DNA of 5,975 bases. Source: Candidatus Apopatocola equi. GTDB lineage: Bacteria; Bacillota; Clostridia; Oscillospirales; Oscillospiraceae. The notes below the pieces were generated by a model. It worked only from the letters and a program-made list of their open reading frames with translations. It was not told the origin of the DNA and did not search any database. Every line of letters starts with the position of its first letter. Positions within the stretch are counted from its first letter, which is position 1. The position numbers were made by a program, and so were the translations under genes. The stretch spans positions 1 to 5,975 of the forward strand of contig JAGHSH010000027.1 in assembly GCA_018065965.1 (NCBI GenBank). Direction: 5' to 3'. Of the stretch, positions 1 to 5,975 are shown one piece after another.

Positions 1-2912
1 CTGCCGTTCTCCAGCCAGATGGTTTCCGTAAGGCCGTTGACGATGCAGCCACGGGAAATGAGAACACCCTTGGGCTGATTGGGCGTGAAGCGGACCTCGA
101 CCTCGTCACTGGCGCCGGTGGCGTGAACGGTGACGCGGACAAGCACAGTCATGCCGATGGGGCAGGGCTTAACGGTGAGCTTGCCGCTCTTCACAGAGGC
201 AAAAGCAGCGACCTCGCGGGCGTTGACGATGCTCCAGTCGACCTTTTTATCCGTGGGCGTGCAGGGGTTGCCGGCCCCGTCAGTGAAACGGTAGGAGAAG
301 CTCAGCGACTTGCCGGCGGCCATCTCGGCGCAGGCGGTACCGTCTTCATTGCGGTCAAGCTCCAGCTTTTTGGCCGTCAGGAGCTCAATGCCGTGAGCCA
401 GTCTCTCGATTTTGACGGTAACGGAAGCGGCCTTCTTCGAGCCGTCATTGGCGGTGGCGGTGATCTTCACGGTGCCGGTGGCAAGGAGGGTCACATGGCC
501 GTTCCCGTCCACCGTGGCCAGCTTGGCATTGCTGCTCTTCCAGGTGAAGCTCTCTCCGGCTCCCTCGGGAGCGGCGACAGCCGCCAGCTCCAGCTCGGCA
601 ACACGGGAAATGTCATAGCTCAGCGTTTTGCCGGTGACGTTCACATATTCATTTGTATCCTCGTCCTTATGCAGAACGGTAACGGCAGAGGTCAGCGGCA
701 CGATGCGCAGCGTGATGCTCTCGGCCAGAGAAGCGGGTGCATTGGGGCAGTTGGCCGTCACAGTCACGCTTCGGAGGGTGCAGGCCTTATTCACGCTGAG
801 AACGCCGGCGGAGGAGATGGTGATCTTCCCGGATTTCGCGCTTTCTTCATCCAGACTCCACTTCAGCGCAGAAGGGGCATATGCGGCGCTGACGAAGCTG
901 AGCTTTCCGCCGCAGACGATCTGCCCGGCGTTGTTCCGGGCGCTCAGGCCGATGGGATAGCGGCAGGGGTAGCCGTTGAATTCGGGCACGGAGAAGCCCT
1001 CCGCTCCCGGGGTGATGCGCAGGCAGAAGTCCGGCGCGCCGATGGCAAAGCAGCTGTCCAGCGCAGCGGGCACATTGCCCATAAAGGTAATGCTCTGCAG
1101 GGGATTGCCCTCGGCGTCATCCCGGCCGAAGGCCATGTAGCCGACATAGCTCACAGAGGCGGGCAGGGTCACGTTCCGGAGACCCGTGCCGCAGAAAGCA
1201 TACTGGCTGACGGTGCTCAGCTCAGCGGGGAAGCTCACGCTCTCCAGCTTCTCACAGCCGTAGAAGCAGTAGTCCCCGATGGTACGGATGCTCTCGGGAA
1301 TGTTCAGCTCGGTCACGCTCTTCCAGTTCATGAACACATAGGCCGGGAACGCGGTGTTGCCGGGCAGCATGGAAATAGAGGTGGGCTCCTCACTGCAGAG
1401 GTAGATATGCTCCGCATAGCACATGGGGTTGGCGTAGCGGTTGCCGAAGCTCAGCCTTGTCCAGGAGGACACGCCATCGCCGTAATAGACGTTCTGCAGC
1501 GCCGTGGCATAGTAGAAGGCGGAAGCGCCCAGCTTCTCCAGCGTATAGGGCAGCGTCACATTCTGCAGCGCGCTGCAGAAATAGAAGGCGTCCATGCCCA
1601 CGCTCTTCATGCCCACCGGCAGCTCCAGCGTGCGCAGAGCGGTGCAGCCGGAGAAGCAGTAATCGCCGATGCTCTCGCAGCTGCCGGGCAGGCTCACGGA
1701 GGCGAGCTTCGTGCAGCCGGAGAAGGCATAGCTGCCCAGAGCGGTCACGCCCTCCTCCACCAACAGCGCCCGGATATCATCCTGATAGAGCAGCCAGGGC
1801 GCGGAAACCATATAGGGGTCATAGCTGTCCATTTTGCCGCTGCCGCTGATGGTCAGGGTATAGTCATCGCCGAGAACAAAGCGCAGGTTTGCGCCGCACT
1901 CTCCGTCGCAGATGCTGCTGAAGCTGGAACAGCAGCGGAGGAAGGCTTCGTTATAGTCGCCGGTTCTCTCCCGCAGGTCGATCCATTTTTCCCGGCTGCC
2001 GGCAAAGCTGGCCTCTGTAAGACTGTTGCAGCTTTCAAAGGCGCTGTTGCCCACCTGCTCCAGCGTGGCGGGCAGGGAGATGCTTGCAAGGTCGGTGCAG
2101 CCCTTGAAGCAGCCGGTGGGAAGAGCCGTTACGCCCTCGGGGACGGTAAAAGCCGTCAGGGCGCTGAAGGAGAAGGCATAGTCCCCCAGCTTGCAGGGCT
2201 GAGAGCAGGAAACAGAGCTGAGGGCACTGAAGGAAAAGGCGTAGGGTGCCAGCTCACGCACCGAAGCGGGCAGGGTGAAGCTGCCGCCGCGCTGCGCCGG
2301 GAAGGCCACCAGAACACTTTTATCTGCGTTATAGAGCACGCCGTCCTCCGTGGAGAAGGCGGTGCTGCCCCCTGCGGCGGAAAAGCTCTCCAGTCCGCTG
2401 CAGCGTTCAAAAGCGCCCTCGGAGACCGTCTGCAGGGAGGCAGGCAGCGCCAGCGTCCGCAGAGCGGTGCAGCCGGAGAAGGCATAGCTGCCGATGTGCG
2501 TCAGCGAGCCGGGCAGCTCCACACTCTCCAGCTCCGTCATATCGTAAAAGGCAAAGCTGCCGATGGAGGTAACGCCCTCGCTGATAACCAGCTTCTTCAC
2601 TCCGCTGTCCGTCCAGGGGGCCGTGCGGGCGGCATAGTTCTCCATCTCAGAGAGGCCGCTGACGGTCAGGGTGTCCCCGTTGATCTCATAGCTGCAGGAG
2701 TCGCCGCACAGGCCGGAGATCACCGTGTTCTCTTCCCCGGCTGTCTCCTCGCCGATCTCCCCGACCGGGAGCTCGGGTACGATGTTCCCACTCTCCTCCT
2801 GCAGCTCCTCGGTGGGCTCCTCGCCGTCATAAGCCAGCACTGCCCCGCTCAGAACCGAGAGCAGCAGACTCACACTCAGCAGCGCCGAGAGAGCTCTTTT
2901 CCTGTTTTTCAT
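1..2912 (-). CDS. Secreted BspA-like leucine-rich-repeat (LRR_5) protein with Ig-like domains, partial at C-terminus
   Basis: The frame is open from an ATG at 2912 to the window edge (970 codons, no stop), so the C-terminus is missing. GTGAGG at 2926-2921 lies 8 nt before the ATG and supports the start. Residues 1-27 look like a Sec signal peptide: MKNRKR, a Leu/Ser/Val core, then AVLA before YDGEE. Residues 28-65 are an acidic linker. Residues 66-335 and 336-629 are two homologous modules. Each opens with a Cys-Gly/TLT(V/I)SG/APW segment, followed by roughly 23-residue repeats of the form LxSVxLPxSLxxIGxYAFSGCTx, typical of LRR_5/BspA. Residues about 655-740, 741-838 (WKSSNAKLATVDGNGHV, Big_2-like) and 839-943 look like Ig-like domains, and another begins near 945. 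Such proteins are usually extracellular and act in adhesion or ligand binding; that role is inferred here. No LPXTG, SLH or other anchor is visible, but it could lie in the missing end. The family call is firm; the ligand is unknown. Confidence 0.93.
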   Translation of the reverse strand, partial: MKNRKRALSALLSVSLLLSVLSGAVLAYDGEEPTEELQEESGNIVPELPVGEIGEETAGEENTVISGLCGDSCSYEINGDTLTVSGLSEMENYAARTAPWTDSGVKKLVISEGVTSIGSFAFYDMTELESVELPGSLTHIGSYAFSGCTALRTLALPASLQTVSEGAFERCSGLESFSAAGGSTAFSTEDGVLYNADKSVLVAFPAQRGGSFTLPASVRELAPYAFSFSALSSVSCSQPCKLGDYAFSFSALTAFTVPEGVTALPTGCFKGCTDLASISLPATLEQVGNSAFESCNSLTEASFAGSREKWIDLRERTGDYNEAFLRCCSSFSSICDGECGANLRFVLGDDYTLTISGSGKMDSYDPYMVSAPWLLYQDDIRALLVEEGVTALGSYAFSGCTKLASVSLPGSCESIGDYCFSGCTALRTLELPVGMKSVGMDAFYFCSALQNVTLPYTLEKLGASAFYYATALQNVYYGDGVSSWTRLSFGNRYANPMCYAEHIYLCSEEPTSISMLPGNTAFPAYVFMNWKSVTELNIPESIRTIGDYCFYGCEKLESVSFPAELSTVSQYAFCGTGLRNVTLPASVSYVGYMAFGRDDAEGNPLQSITFMGNVPAALDSCFAIGAPDFCLRITPGAEGFSVPEFNGYPCRYPIGLSARNNAGQIVCGGKLSFVSAAYAPSALKWSLDEESAKSGKITISSAGVLSVNKACTLRSVTVTANCPNAPASLAESITLRIVPLTSAVTVLHKDEDTNEYVNVTGKTLSYDISRVAELELAAVAAPEGAGESFTWKSSNAKLATVDGNGHVTLLATGTVKITATANDGSKKAASVTVKIERLAHGIELLTAKKLELDRNEDGTACAEMAAGKSLSFSYRFTDGAGNPCTPTDKKVDWSIVNAREVAAFASVKSGKLTVKPCPIGMTVLVRVTVHATGASDEVEVRFTPNQPKGVLISRGCIVNGLTETIWLENG
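1026..2717 (-). repeat. Internal tandem duplication of the LRR module within the LRR gene
   Basis: Module A (about 2717-1908, residues 66-335) and module B (about 1907-1026, residues 336-629) align with a near-constant offset of 273-275 residues. APW at residues 98-100 matches 371-373, EGVTSIGSFAF at 112-122 matches EGVTALGSYAF at 387-397, and SGCTALRTL at 146-154 matches 421-429. Near the ends of their LRR runs both also carry a Ser-x3-Trp segment (SREKW near 306-310; VSSWTRL near 481-487). Nucleotide identity persists in places: 2467-2492 equals 1711-1736 (26 nt, here one repeat out of register), and 2458-2481 equals 1633-1656 (24 nt). Module A has about eight to nine recognisable repeats and module B about ten. 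This indicates module duplication followed by divergence and expansion of single repeats. Confidence 0.85.
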
Positions 2913-2958
2913 GAATCTATCCTCACATTCCCGGAATTATGTAAATTACGACTCATAC

Positions 2959-2987
2959 AGTATAAGGGAGAAGGTCGAAAAATGCAA
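2959..2987 (-). promoter_or_regulatory. Candidate sigma-A promoter for the LRR gene
   Basis: Reading the minus strand, TTGCAT (2987-2982, three of six consensus -35 bases) is followed after 17 nt by TATACT (2964-2959, five of six -10 bases). Transcription would begin near 2952, giving a leader of about 40 nt that contains the GTGAGG ribosome binding site. The -35 hexamer lies in and beside the loop of the 19-bp inverted repeat and the -10 overlaps its outer edge, so the inverted repeat and promoter are physically merged. The -10 and spacing are good and the -35 is weak. Confidence 0.45.
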
Positions 2988-3020
2988 GTGCAGATTTCGA
3001 CCTTCTCCCTTATTTTTTCT
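2962..3020. terminator. Strong hairpin between pdp and the LRR gene, with a U-tract only in the plus direction
   Basis: Bases 2962-2980 and 2995-3013 are perfect inverted complements (19 bp) around a 14-nt loop. Inside the loop TGC (2983-2985) can pair with GCA (2990-2992) around a four-base loop, which would extend the stem. The structure begins 10 nt after the pdp stop codon, so by position it is the natural 3' end of pdp mRNA. However, the run of six T (3013-3018) that makes a canonical intrinsic terminator follows the stem on the plus strand. On the minus strand the stem is followed by ACTGTATGAG, with no T-run. It may therefore stop antisense transcription, stabilise or terminate the pdp transcript less efficiently, or act as an operator-like palindrome over the LRR promoter. 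The hairpin is certain; the function is inferred. Confidence 0.7.
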
Positions 3021-3023
3021 GTT

Positions 3024-4331
3024 TTAGTTTACGATTCCCCGGATAAAGGGCTTGAGCTGAGGCTTTTCCGGGCTCACGGAGAAGCAGGCAAGCAGTTCCC
3101 GCTCCACCGCATCGGTGTTTGCGCCCGCATCCGCGGCGTGGAGCACGGCCAGCGTTTCCCCGGCCTCGACCCGGTCGCCCACCTTTTTCCGCAGCACAAC
3201 GCCCACCGCGTGGTCAATGTGATCCTCAGCGGTCTCCCGGCCTGCACCCAGATGCATGGCCGCAACGCCGATGCCCTTGGCCTCCATGGCAGTCACATAG
3301 CCGCCGGCAGGAGATTTCACCTCTCTCCGCACGGGGGCGTGGGGCAGCAGGGAGGGATCGTAAATGGCGCGGGGATCACCGCCCTGCGCCTCCACCATGG
3401 CGGCAAGAGCGCGGAGGGCAGAGCCTTCGGCGAGACTCCGCTCCAGAAGGGCGCGGGCGGCGTTCTCGTCCGTTTCCTTGCCGGAGCGCACCATCAGCTG
3501 GGTGCCCAGCGTCAGGCACAGCTCCCGCAGATCGCTCACATCCTCGCCCCGGAGCACGGCGATCGCCTCTTCCACCTCCAGTGCATTGCCTACGGCATAG
3601 CCCAGGGGCTGATCCATATCCGTAACGATGGCAGCCATGTTGCGTCCGGCCAGACGGCCCACCTCCACCATCTCTCTTGCCAGCTCAAAGGACTGCTCCT
3701 CGGTCTCCATGAAGGCGCCGCTGCCGGTCTTAACATCCAGCACGATGGTTCTGGCGCCCCCGGCGAGCTTCTTGGACATGATGGAGCTGACGATCAGGGG
3801 AATGGAGGGCACGGTGCCGGTCACATCCCGCAGGGCATAGAGCTTTTTGTCCGCAGGGGCCATGACGGCGCTCTGCCCGGCCAGCACAAAGCCCACATCC
3901 CGGGCATTGGCCAGAAAGCGCTCTCCGCTCATCTCCACGCTCAGTCCCGGAATGCTCTCCAGCTTGTCCAGCGTGCCGCCGGTGTGACCCAGTCCCCTGC
4001 CGGACATCTTGGCCATGCGCAGTCCGCAGGCGGCCAGCATGGGGCAGAGCACCAGCGAGGTCTTGTCGCCCACACCGCCGGTGGAATGCTTGTCCACCGT
4101 GAACTCTCCCAGAGAGGAGAGATCCACCATCTCGCCGCTGTGCGCCATGGCAAGGGTCATATCCCGGGTCTCCCGGGCGTCCATGCCCCGGAAATACACG
4201 GCCATGCAGAAGGCCGCCATCTGATAGTCCGGGATGCTCCCGTCGGTGTAGCCCCGGATGATAAAGTCGATCTCATCGCCGGACAGGCTCTGCCCGTCCC
4301 GCTTCTTTGCAATCAGATCTGGCATATGCAT
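3024..4331 (-). CDS. pdp: Pyrimidine-nucleoside phosphorylase (PyNP)
   Basis: This complete 435-residue cytosolic enzyme reversibly splits uridine, thymidine and deoxyuridine with phosphate into base and (deoxy)ribose-1-phosphate, for pyrimidine salvage and catabolism. Its length matches Bacillus PyNP, and stretches such as PADKKLYALRDVTGTV and GNALEVEEAI are near-identical to the family. The thymidine/pyrimidine phosphorylase signature SGRGLGHTGGTLDKLE is at residues 110-125. Family phosphate-site residues K81, S83 (in DKHSTGGVGD), S110 and T120, and pyrimidine-site residues R168, S183 and K187, are all present, so it should be active. An alpha domain, a glycine-rich alpha/beta domain and a C-terminal domain (about 335-435, with IGVAAMHLGAGR and VGVVLRKKVGDRVEAGE) follow the usual plan. 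Position 4331 is the start because GAGG sits 9 nt upstream, while the second Met (4325) would be 15 nt away. The usual partners deoC, cdd or a nucleoside transporter are not adjacent here. It is divergent from addB. Confidence 0.97.
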   Translation of the reverse strand: MHMPDLIAKKRDGQSLSGDEIDFIIRGYTDGSIPDYQMAAFCMAVYFRGMDARETRDMTLAMAHSGEMVDLSSLGEFTVDKHSTGGVGDKTSLVLCPMLAACGLRMAKMSGRGLGHTGGTLDKLESIPGLSVEMSGERFLANARDVGFVLAGQSAVMAPADKKLYALRDVTGTVPSIPLIVSSIMSKKLAGGARTIVLDVKTGSGAFMETEEQSFELAREMVEVGRLAGRNMAAIVTDMDQPLGYAVGNALEVEEAIAVLRGEDVSDLRELCLTLGTQLMVRSGKETDENAARALLERSLAEGSALRALAAMVEAQGGDPRAIYDPSLLPHAPVRREVKSPAGGYVTAMEAKGIGVAAMHLGAGRETAEDHIDHAVGVVLRKKVGDRVEAGETLAVLHAADAGANTDAVERELLACFSVSPEKPQLKPFIRGIVN

Positions 4332-4335
4332 CGTT

Positions 4336-4346
4336 CATCACCTCTT
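4336..4346 (-). promoter_or_regulatory. pdp: Ribosome binding site that fixes the pdp start
   Basis: The minus strand reads AAGAGGTGATG from 4346 to 4336. The GAGG core is 9 nt before the ATG at 4331, which favours MHMPDL as the N-terminus over the internal Met at 4325. The ATG inside this element (4338) is out of frame and too close to the core to be used well. Confidence 0.75.
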
Positions 4347-4350
4347 ATAT

Positions 4351-4379
4351 ATTGTAACACAGCGGGAGGAAAAGCACAA
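4351..4379 (-). promoter_or_regulatory. Candidate sigma-A promoter for pdp
   Basis: On the minus strand TTGTGC (4379-4374) is followed after 17 nt by TACAAT (4356-4351). The -10 matches five of six consensus bases and the -35 matches three. The predicted start of transcription (near 4344) would leave a leader of only about 13 nt, putting the ribosome binding site almost at the 5' end. That is unusual but possible; an undetected upstream promoter is the alternative. Confidence 0.45.
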
Positions 4380-4410
4380 GGACAGTTTCCCTCGCTGTCC
4401 CATTTTTGGG
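4380..4410. promoter_or_regulatory. Palindromes between the divergent pdp and addB promoters, possible operator
   Basis: GGACAG (4380-4385) and CTGTCC (4395-4400) are perfect inverted complements 9 nt apart. They are followed by the small palindrome CCCA-TTTT-TGGG (4399-4410). They lie between the two predicted -35 elements and upstream of both predicted transcription starts, so they should not be transcribed. That favours DNA-level protein binding over RNA structure, if they function at all. The arms are short and could be chance. Confidence 0.3.
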
Positions 4411-4411
4411 C

Positions 4412-4440
4412 TTTCCAAAGGTGTAAGATCTGTGTATAAT
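4412..4440 (+). promoter_or_regulatory. Sigma-A-type promoter for addB
   Basis: TTTCCA (4412-4417, four of six -35 bases) is followed after exactly 17 nt by a perfect TATAAT (4435-4440). Transcription would start near 4447, about 32 nt before the addB ATG, leaving room for the GGAGGTGA ribosome binding site. The -35 falls inside the imperfect palindrome CTTTCCAAAG (4411-4420). This is the best promoter in the window. Confidence 0.7.
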
Positions 4441-4463
4441 AGCAGGCAGAACAAACTGATTCC

Positions 4464-4471
4464 GGAGGTGA
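4464..4471 (+). promoter_or_regulatory. addB: Ribosome binding site of addB
   Basis: GGAGGTGA is an extended match to the 16S anti-Shine-Dalgarno sequence and lies 7 nt before the ATG at 4479. It fixes the start just upstream of the nucleotide-binding motif. Confidence 0.8.
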
Positions 4472-4478
4472 AGGGACT

Positions 4479-5975
4479 ATGCTGCGTCTGATCCTGGGTC
4501 GGGCCGGCAGCGGCAAGACCGGCAGCATCCTGCAGGAGATCCGCGACCGGGGCGAGGGGAACGGGAGAAGCATTCTGATCGTGCCCGAGCAATACAGCCA
4601 CGAGGCGGAAAAGGAGCTGCTCACGCTCTGCGGCGACCGCTGCTCCCTGTATGCGGAGGTGCTGAGCTTTACCCGTCTGGCTCACAGCGTTGCCCGGGAG
4701 CTGGGCGGCAGTGCCAGAGTCTATGCGGACAAGCCCGGTCGGCTGCTGCAGATGGCGCTGGCCATGTCCGCCTGTGAGGGCGCTCTGCAGGTCTACGGCG
4801 GCAGCGGCCGCCGGGCCGACCGGCTCCGTCCCCTGCTTGCTGCGCTGGACGAGCTGGGCTATAACTGCATCGACCCTGCCGCTCTCCGCGCCGTTGTGGG
4901 CGAGGTCACGCCCCAGCTCCGGGGCAAGCTCGCCGATCTTTCGCTGCTGCAGGAGGCCATGGAGGCCATAGAGGAGCGCAGCGGGGCGGATCCTGTCTCC
5001 CGGCTGGAGCTGCTCTGTGAGCAGATCCCCGACAGCCTTCAGCTCCGGAACGCACATATTTACATCGACGGCTTCACGGACTTCACGCTGCAGGAGCGCC
5101 GGGTGATCCGGCAGCTCTGGGGCGTGGCGGAGGTCACGGTCTGTCTGGGCTGCGATTCTCTCTCCGAGCCCTCGGAGGAATTTGCCCTCAGCGCCCGCAC
5201 GGCGCTGCTGCTCCGCACCGCCGCCGGGGAGGACGGCGTAAAGTGTGAGCTGAAGCAGCAGATCGCGCCCCCTGCGGAGGATCCGCTGGGGCAGCTGGAG
5301 GAAAGCCTTTTCAGCTACACCGACAGCCGCTTCGATAGCCGCGGACAGCCTCATCTGACTCTGGCCGCTTCCGTTTCCGAAGAGTGCGAGCTCTGCGCAG
5401 GGGAGGTGCTGCGTCTGCTGCGGGAGGAGGGCTGCCGCTACCGGGACATCGCCGTGGCCGTCCGGGGCTTTGAGGATTACCGCAGTCTGCTGGAATCCAC
5501 CTTCCGGCGCTACGGTCTGCCCCTTTACACCGCCAAAAAAAGCGACATTCTCCGCAAGGCGCTGCCCACCGCCATACTGACGGCCTACGCCGTGCTGGAC
5601 AACGGCTGGAGCTACGAGGATATGTTCACCTATCTCAAGACCGGACTCGGCGGGCTGAGCCGGGAGGAGTGCGACGAGCTGGAAAACTATGTGCTGCTCT
5701 GGGAGCTCCGGGGCAATGCCTGGCGGAGCGAGAATCCCTGGCGGCAGCACCCGCAGGGCTATAACCGGGAATATACGGAGGAAACGGAAACGCAGCTCTC
5801 GCGCATCGACGCCCTGCGCCGCCGGGCGGCCGCGCCGCTGCTGCTGCTGGAGCGGGAGCGCAATGCCGCCGCCACCGCCCGGGAGCACTGCCGCGCCGCC
5901 GCAGACTTCTGGGAGGCACTGGGGCTGCAGACGCAGCTGGAAGGGCGCACGGCTGAGCTTCGCGCCCTCCACCGG
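4479..5975 (+). CDS. addB: ATP-dependent helicase/nuclease AddAB subunit B, N-terminal part
   Basis: The window holds the first 499 residues; AddB proteins are usually about 1,100-1,170 residues, so more than half lies beyond the right edge. In Firmicutes AddB pairs with AddA to resect double-strand breaks and load RecA, replacing RecBCD. Visible markers are the N-terminal Walker A motif GRAGSGKT (residues 7-14), the family block IVPEQYSHEAEKEL (34-47), YIDGFTDFTLQE (195-206), KKSDILRKALPTAIL (353-367) and YLKTGLGGLSREECDELENY (385-404), all in the order typical of AddB. The inactivated UvrD-like helicase core, which in AddB recognises Chi, begins here. The C-terminal RecB-family nuclease with its iron-sulfur cysteines cannot be seen, so nuclease activity is not testable. 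addA is expected downstream but lies outside. It has its own strong promoter and ribosome binding site, and is divergent from pdp. RexB of streptococci is the nearest alternative name. Confidence 0.95.
   Translation, partial: MLRLILGRAGSGKTGSILQEIRDRGEGNGRSILIVPEQYSHEAEKELLTLCGDRCSLYAEVLSFTRLAHSVARELGGSARVYADKPGRLLQMALAMSACEGALQVYGGSGRRADRLRPLLAALDELGYNCIDPAALRAVVGEVTPQLRGKLADLSLLQEAMEAIEERSGADPVSRLELLCEQIPDSLQLRNAHIYIDGFTDFTLQERRVIRQLWGVAEVTVCLGCDSLSEPSEEFALSARTALLLRTAAGEDGVKCELKQQIAPPAEDPLGQLEESLFSYTDSRFDSRGQPHLTLAASVSEECELCAGEVLRLLREEGCRYRDIAVAVRGFEDYRSLLESTFRRYGLPLYTAKKSDILRKALPTAILTAYAVLDNGWSYEDMFTYLKTGLGGLSREECDELENYVLLWELRGNAWRSENPWRQHPQGYNREYTEETETQLSRIDALRRRAAAPLLLLERERNAAATAREHCRAAADFWEALGLQTQLEGRTAELRALHR

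Noticed and set aside
1026..2717. Regularly recurring short DNA motifs that might suggest a CRISPR or satellite array
   Set aside because: They recur at multiples of about 69 nt, are imperfect, stay in frame and encode the 23-residue LRR consensus, so they are protein-coding repeats.
2962..3013. Inverted repeat as the terminal repeats of a miniature transposon
   Set aside because: The arms are separated by only 14 nt, with no visible target-site duplication. A hairpin is the simpler reading, although a genome-wide copy search was not possible.
4273..4338. Possible small upstream ORF starting at the ATG inside the pdp ribosome binding site
   Set aside because: The ATG at 4338 is only 2 nt from the Shine-Dalgarno core and the 21-codon frame has no recognisable content. 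Efficient initiation there is unlikely.
123..4439. A 1,438-codon plus-strand open frame spanning two thirds of the window
   Set aside because: It is exactly codon-aligned antisense to the LRR gene and pdp, has no recognisable domain, and crosses the intergenic hairpin. It is open only because the sense genes lack TTA, CTA and TCA codons. Both sense genes have clear family motifs, starts and ribosome binding sites.
4338..5972. A 544-codon minus-strand open frame
   Set aside because: It is codon-aligned antisense to addB, whose sense translation carries Walker A and several AddB blocks. The antisense product is low-complexity, rich in Ala, Gln, Leu and Gly, and not recognisable.
4479..5975. 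Reading the plus-strand gene as a generic UvrD/Rep helicase or AddA
   Set aside because: The N-terminus MLRLILGRAGSGKT and the PEQYSHEAEKEL, KKSDILRKALPTA and YLKTGLGGLS blocks match AddB. AddA has a different N-terminal arrangement with canonical helicase motifs.

Overview
The window looks like chromosomal DNA from a GC-rich Firmicute of the Clostridia, probably a gut anaerobe of the Oscillospiraceae/Ruminococcaceae type. That placement is an inference from gene content: an AddB-type recombination nuclease, a Bacillus-type pyrimidine-nucleoside phosphorylase and a clostridial LRR_5 (BspA-like) secreted protein. It also rests on strong use of CTG, AGC and GGC codons, GGAGG-type ribosome binding sites and AT-rich intergenic regions. 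No phage, transposon, CRISPR or RNA gene is visible.

Layout, left to right. Bases 1-2912 (minus strand) hold the first 970 codons of a large secreted leucine-rich-repeat protein whose C-terminus lies beyond the left edge. It has a signal peptide, an acidic linker, two homologous LRR modules and then Ig-like (Big_2-type) domains. Bases 2913-3023 are a short intergenic region dominated by a perfect 19-bp inverted repeat, with a candidate promoter for the LRR gene embedded in it. Bases 3024-4331 (minus) are a complete pyrimidine-nucleoside phosphorylase gene (pdp). Bases 4332-4478 are a divergent promoter region with small palindromes between two outward-facing promoters. Bases 4479-5975 (plus) are the first 499 codons of addB, cut by the right edge.

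The three genes do not form an obvious pathway: surface interaction, nucleoside salvage and double-strand-break repair. pdp and the LRR gene are collinear and could share readthrough transcripts. pdp and addB are divergent and could share a regulator. I did not find a convincing undescribed system. The observations most worth a second look are the hairpin with its embedded promoter, the internal duplication of the LRR protein, and the complete absence of TTA, CTA and TCA codons in all three genes. That absence creates very long but spurious antisense reading frames.
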